A stretch of 64,000 nucleotides of DNA from Paenibacillus hamazuiensis. Its GTDB lineage: Bacteria; Bacillota; Bacilli; Paenibacillales; NBRC-103111. Within the stretch, counting starts at the first letter, position 1, and every line of letters starts with the position of its first letter. The DNA is taken from positions 4,402,001 to 4,466,000 of the forward strand of contig NZ_JALRMO010000001.1 of NCBI RefSeq assembly GCF_023276405.1, given 5' to 3'. This document shows positions 63,397 through 64,000 of this stretch, in pieces. Both the position numbers and the translations under genes were made by a program. Under the pieces are notes generated by a model, which worked only from the letters and a program-made list of their open reading frames with translations, searched no databases and was not told where the DNA came from.

Positions 63397-63740
63397 GCGT
63401 TTGCCCGGCATGGATTTTTTGGCTTCGCCCAAAAAATCCATGCCGGGCACGCTTTACGTTGGCGCGATGCTCGGGGAGTCGCTGCGTGCCTCAAGCTCGC
63501 GTTTGCCCTGGATGGATTTTTTGGCTTCGCCCAAAAAATCCATCCAGGGCACGCTTTACGTTGGCGCGATGCTCGGGGAGTCGCTGCGTGCCTCAAGCTC
63601 GCGTTTGCCAGCCATGGTTTGCTCCCGCAAACCTATGGCTTACACGCTGTACTCTTGGCGCGACGCCGGGGGAAGGGAATGTGCCTCGTGCCCGCGTTTG
63701 TTGGCATCGATTTTGCTGAAGCAAAATCTGCTGCCGCCAC
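63397..63740. repeat. Tandem hairpin repeat units C1-C4
   Basis: Four units spaced about 100 bases apart: C1 63397-63452, C2 63499-63554, C3 63601-63646, C4 63694-63742. C1 and C2 have 21-bp perfect stems (63402-63422 with 63429-63449; 63504-63524 with 63531-63551). C3 has a 13-bp stem with one bulge; C4 has an 8-bp stem with a TGAA loop. The units share GCGTTTG before and CACGCT after the stem; C1 and C2 also share TTACGTTGGCGCGATGCTCG downstream. Confidence 0.82.
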
Positions 63741-63809
63741 GCTTCACTGTTTAAGTGCCGGCGATGACGTGCCTCCTCCTACACGCTAGGGGCCAGGCCC
63801 GGCGTCAAC

Positions 63810-63935
63810 TATAAAGTTTCTCCGCCTTTATAAAACGAGGGGCTTTCCCATAAGCCGTTGTCATCACGGCTCGGGGGGACAGCCCCTTGCTTGTCGATTT
63901 TTAAAATGTTGCACATCTTATCGCTTTTGAAAATC
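63810..63935. ncRNA. Row of three stem-loops at the right edge
   Basis: TATAAAG/CTTTATA (63810-63832). Then AGGGGCT/AGCCCCT (63838-63887) enclosing AGCCGT/ACGGCT, with an internal loop of 8 and 9 bases. Then GATTTTTAAAA/TTTTGAAAATC (63896-63935; 11 pairs, one G-T). No gene is seen in 63743-64000. These may belong to an RNA or mobile element that continues beyond the window. Confidence 0.45.
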
Positions 63936-64000
63936 TAACGGATCCAGGAGATGTTATCCGGCCGAAAGTCGCGTAAACGGATGATTATCGCCAAATAACG

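Noticed and set aside
63297-63719. Repetitive open frames on both strands at 63.3-63.7 kb
   Set aside because: They come from the tandem hairpin units; the repeated peptide simply reflects DNA repetition and has no start signal.
63397-63740. CRISPR array
   Set aside because: The repeated parts are about 50 bases, only four, with non-unique regions between them, and each is a self-complementary hairpin; no cas genes are nearby.

Overview
The window looks like chromosome of a spore-forming Firmicute of the Paenibacillaceae (Paenibacillus/Cohnella-like). The reasons are the GC-rich coding sequence, strong GGAGG-type ribosome binding sites, T-box riboswitches, sporulation genes (spoIVFA/FB, spo0B, a SPOR-domain protein at the spoIIB position, spoVID), an SLH-domain amidase, and a gene order that follows the Bacillus maf-radC-mreBCD-minCD-spoIVFAB-rplU-prp-rpmA-spo0B-obg-pheB-pheA block. 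Almost all core genes read on the minus strand, so transcription mostly runs from right to left.

Layout from left to right: (1) 1-6260, a partial LysM protein, then a minus-strand amino-acid operon pheB-hom-thrC-thrB-pheA-ilvE. (2) 6361-13264, an inserted accessory block: NUDIX hydrolase, DUF1540 protein, ferritin, Dps, a TrpD-like protein, assimilatory nitrate reductase and nitrate transporter. It carries recognisable Fur, PerR-type and GlnR/TnrA-type sites. (3) 13288-20334, obgE, spo0B, rpmA-prp-rplU, RNase G and spoIVFB-spoIVFA, interrupted at 15.5-16.0 kb by an intergenic repeat cluster. (4) 20.5-22.5 kb, a second repeat cluster and an IS110-family element whose upstream non-coding end can be folded like a bridge RNA. 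(5) 22524-30011, rodA, minD, minC, mreD, mreC, mreB, radC, mntH. (6) About 30.2-32.4 kb, an AT-rich island with a small secreted protein, a frameshifted small membrane protein and a complete maf gene. The island truncates the resident GC-rich maf. (7) 32964-44735, DUF4321 protein, SLH amidase, heparinase II/III-like protein, a secreted left-handed beta-helix protein, a SPOR protein, T-box-controlled glyS, and two tandem secreted paralogues. (8) 44910-53492, murC, folC, T-box-controlled valS, spoVID, a pseudouridine synthase and small membrane proteins. (9) 53668-62819, phosphodiester glycosidase, a large hybrid histidine kinase, hemL, a Crp/Fnr regulator, hemH and hemE. (10) 62.8-64.0 kb has no gene and holds a third, largest copy of the repeat cluster plus a row of stem-loops at the right edge.

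Functionally the window combines cell-shape and division-site control (mreBCD, rodA, minCD), forespore/mother-cell signalling and coat assembly (spoIVFA/FB, spo0B, spoVID, SPOR protein), Asp/aromatic/branched-chain amino-acid synthesis, haem synthesis, iron storage and manganese uptake, and nitrate assimilation.

The least ordinary content is non-coding: a hairpin repeat family with compensatory stem changes, a roughly 0.3 kb inverted-repeat-bounded element present twice with an apparent empty version at a third locus, the IS110 element with a guide-like RNA, a 171-nt near-palindrome between valS and folC, and a Fur-type promoter antisense to the DUF1540 gene. Two probable genes are broken by a one-base change in a homopolymer run, which may be biological or a sequencing artefact.
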